Assembly (NCBI GenBank): GCA_945910975.1
Contig: CAMDZY010000032.1
Span: forward strand, 1-13,124
DNA: 13,124 bases
Origin: an uncultured Clostridia bacterium
GTDB taxonomy: Bacteria; Bacillota; Clostridia; Oscillospirales; Oscillospiraceae
Reading direction: 5' to 3'
The notes beneath the pieces are model-generated. The model was not told the origin of the DNA and did not search any database. It saw only the letters and a program-made list of their open reading frames with translations. How positions within the stretch are numbered: the first letter of the stretch is position 1; every line of letters begins with the position of its first letter. Positions 13,120 through 13,124 of this stretch are shown here, piece by piece. The position numbers and the translations under genes are program-made.

Positions 13120-13124
13120 AATTA

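Noticed and set aside
12897..13124. T-box or SAM riboswitch upstream of metG
   Set aside because: The best metG promoters are at 12949-12984, leaving a leader too short for a T-box. I see no T-box consensus, and the hairpins at 13053-13119 lie upstream of these promoters.
1..13124. Transposase, integrase, phage, CRISPR, tRNA or rRNA genes
   Set aside because: None could be supported. There are no recombinase motifs and no direct-repeat arrays, and I recognised no tRNA cloverleaf by eye.

Overview
The window looks like chromosomal DNA from a Gram-positive anaerobe, probably Clostridia (Oscillospirales-like). The evidence is moderate-to-high GC coding sequence, strong AGGAGG-type ribosome binding sites, a lipobox lipoprotein, a clostridial-type aspartate kinase, and an ApgM-type protein standing in for ThrB. 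This placement is inferred from gene style and is not proven.

Layout. Positions 2-723 (+) hold the C-terminal end of an unidentified protein, possibly a TetR-like regulator, overlapping a flavodoxin-domain gene by 4 bp. A hairpin at 731-766 separates them from a leftward block, thrC -> ApgM-type putative homoserine kinase -> small 4-TM protein (3958 down to 772). Facing away from thrC is a rightward block, hom -> ask -> asd (4067-7582). Together the two blocks encode every step from aspartate to threonine: aspartate kinase, aspartate-semialdehyde dehydrogenase, homoserine dehydrogenase, homoserine kinase (by context) and threonine synthase. The 108-bp gap between thrC and hom contains two good back-to-back promoters with overlapping -10 boxes and a perfect 10-bp inverted repeat. 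The repeat sits over the thrC -35 region and the predicted hom transcription start, so it is a natural candidate for a shared operator.

Downstream of asd (7583-7921) lie a ribbon-helix-helix (Arc-like) reading frame without a usable start codon, probably a decayed gene, and a strong hairpin terminator. Then, all on the minus strand: a two-domain lipoprotein (9076-7922), a small XRE-type helix-turn-helix protein (9458-9165), a P-loop NTPase fused to a CYTH (triphosphate tunnel) domain (10759-9650) with its own promoter, leader hairpin and terminator, and metG, the methionyl-tRNA synthetase (12896-10914). The right edge (13034-13119) carries a plus-strand extended -10 promoter followed by three closely packed GC-rich hairpins. 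These belong either to a structured RNA or leader running out of the window or to a palindromic repeat element.

Most of the window is well-understood metabolism. I do not see a clear-cut new multi-gene system. The most unusual points are the shared thrC/hom control region, the ApgM-type enzyme and unknown membrane protein in the threonine block, the atypical C-terminus of Hom, the NTPase-CYTH fusion lacking the usual CYTH glutamates, and the hairpin cluster at the right end.
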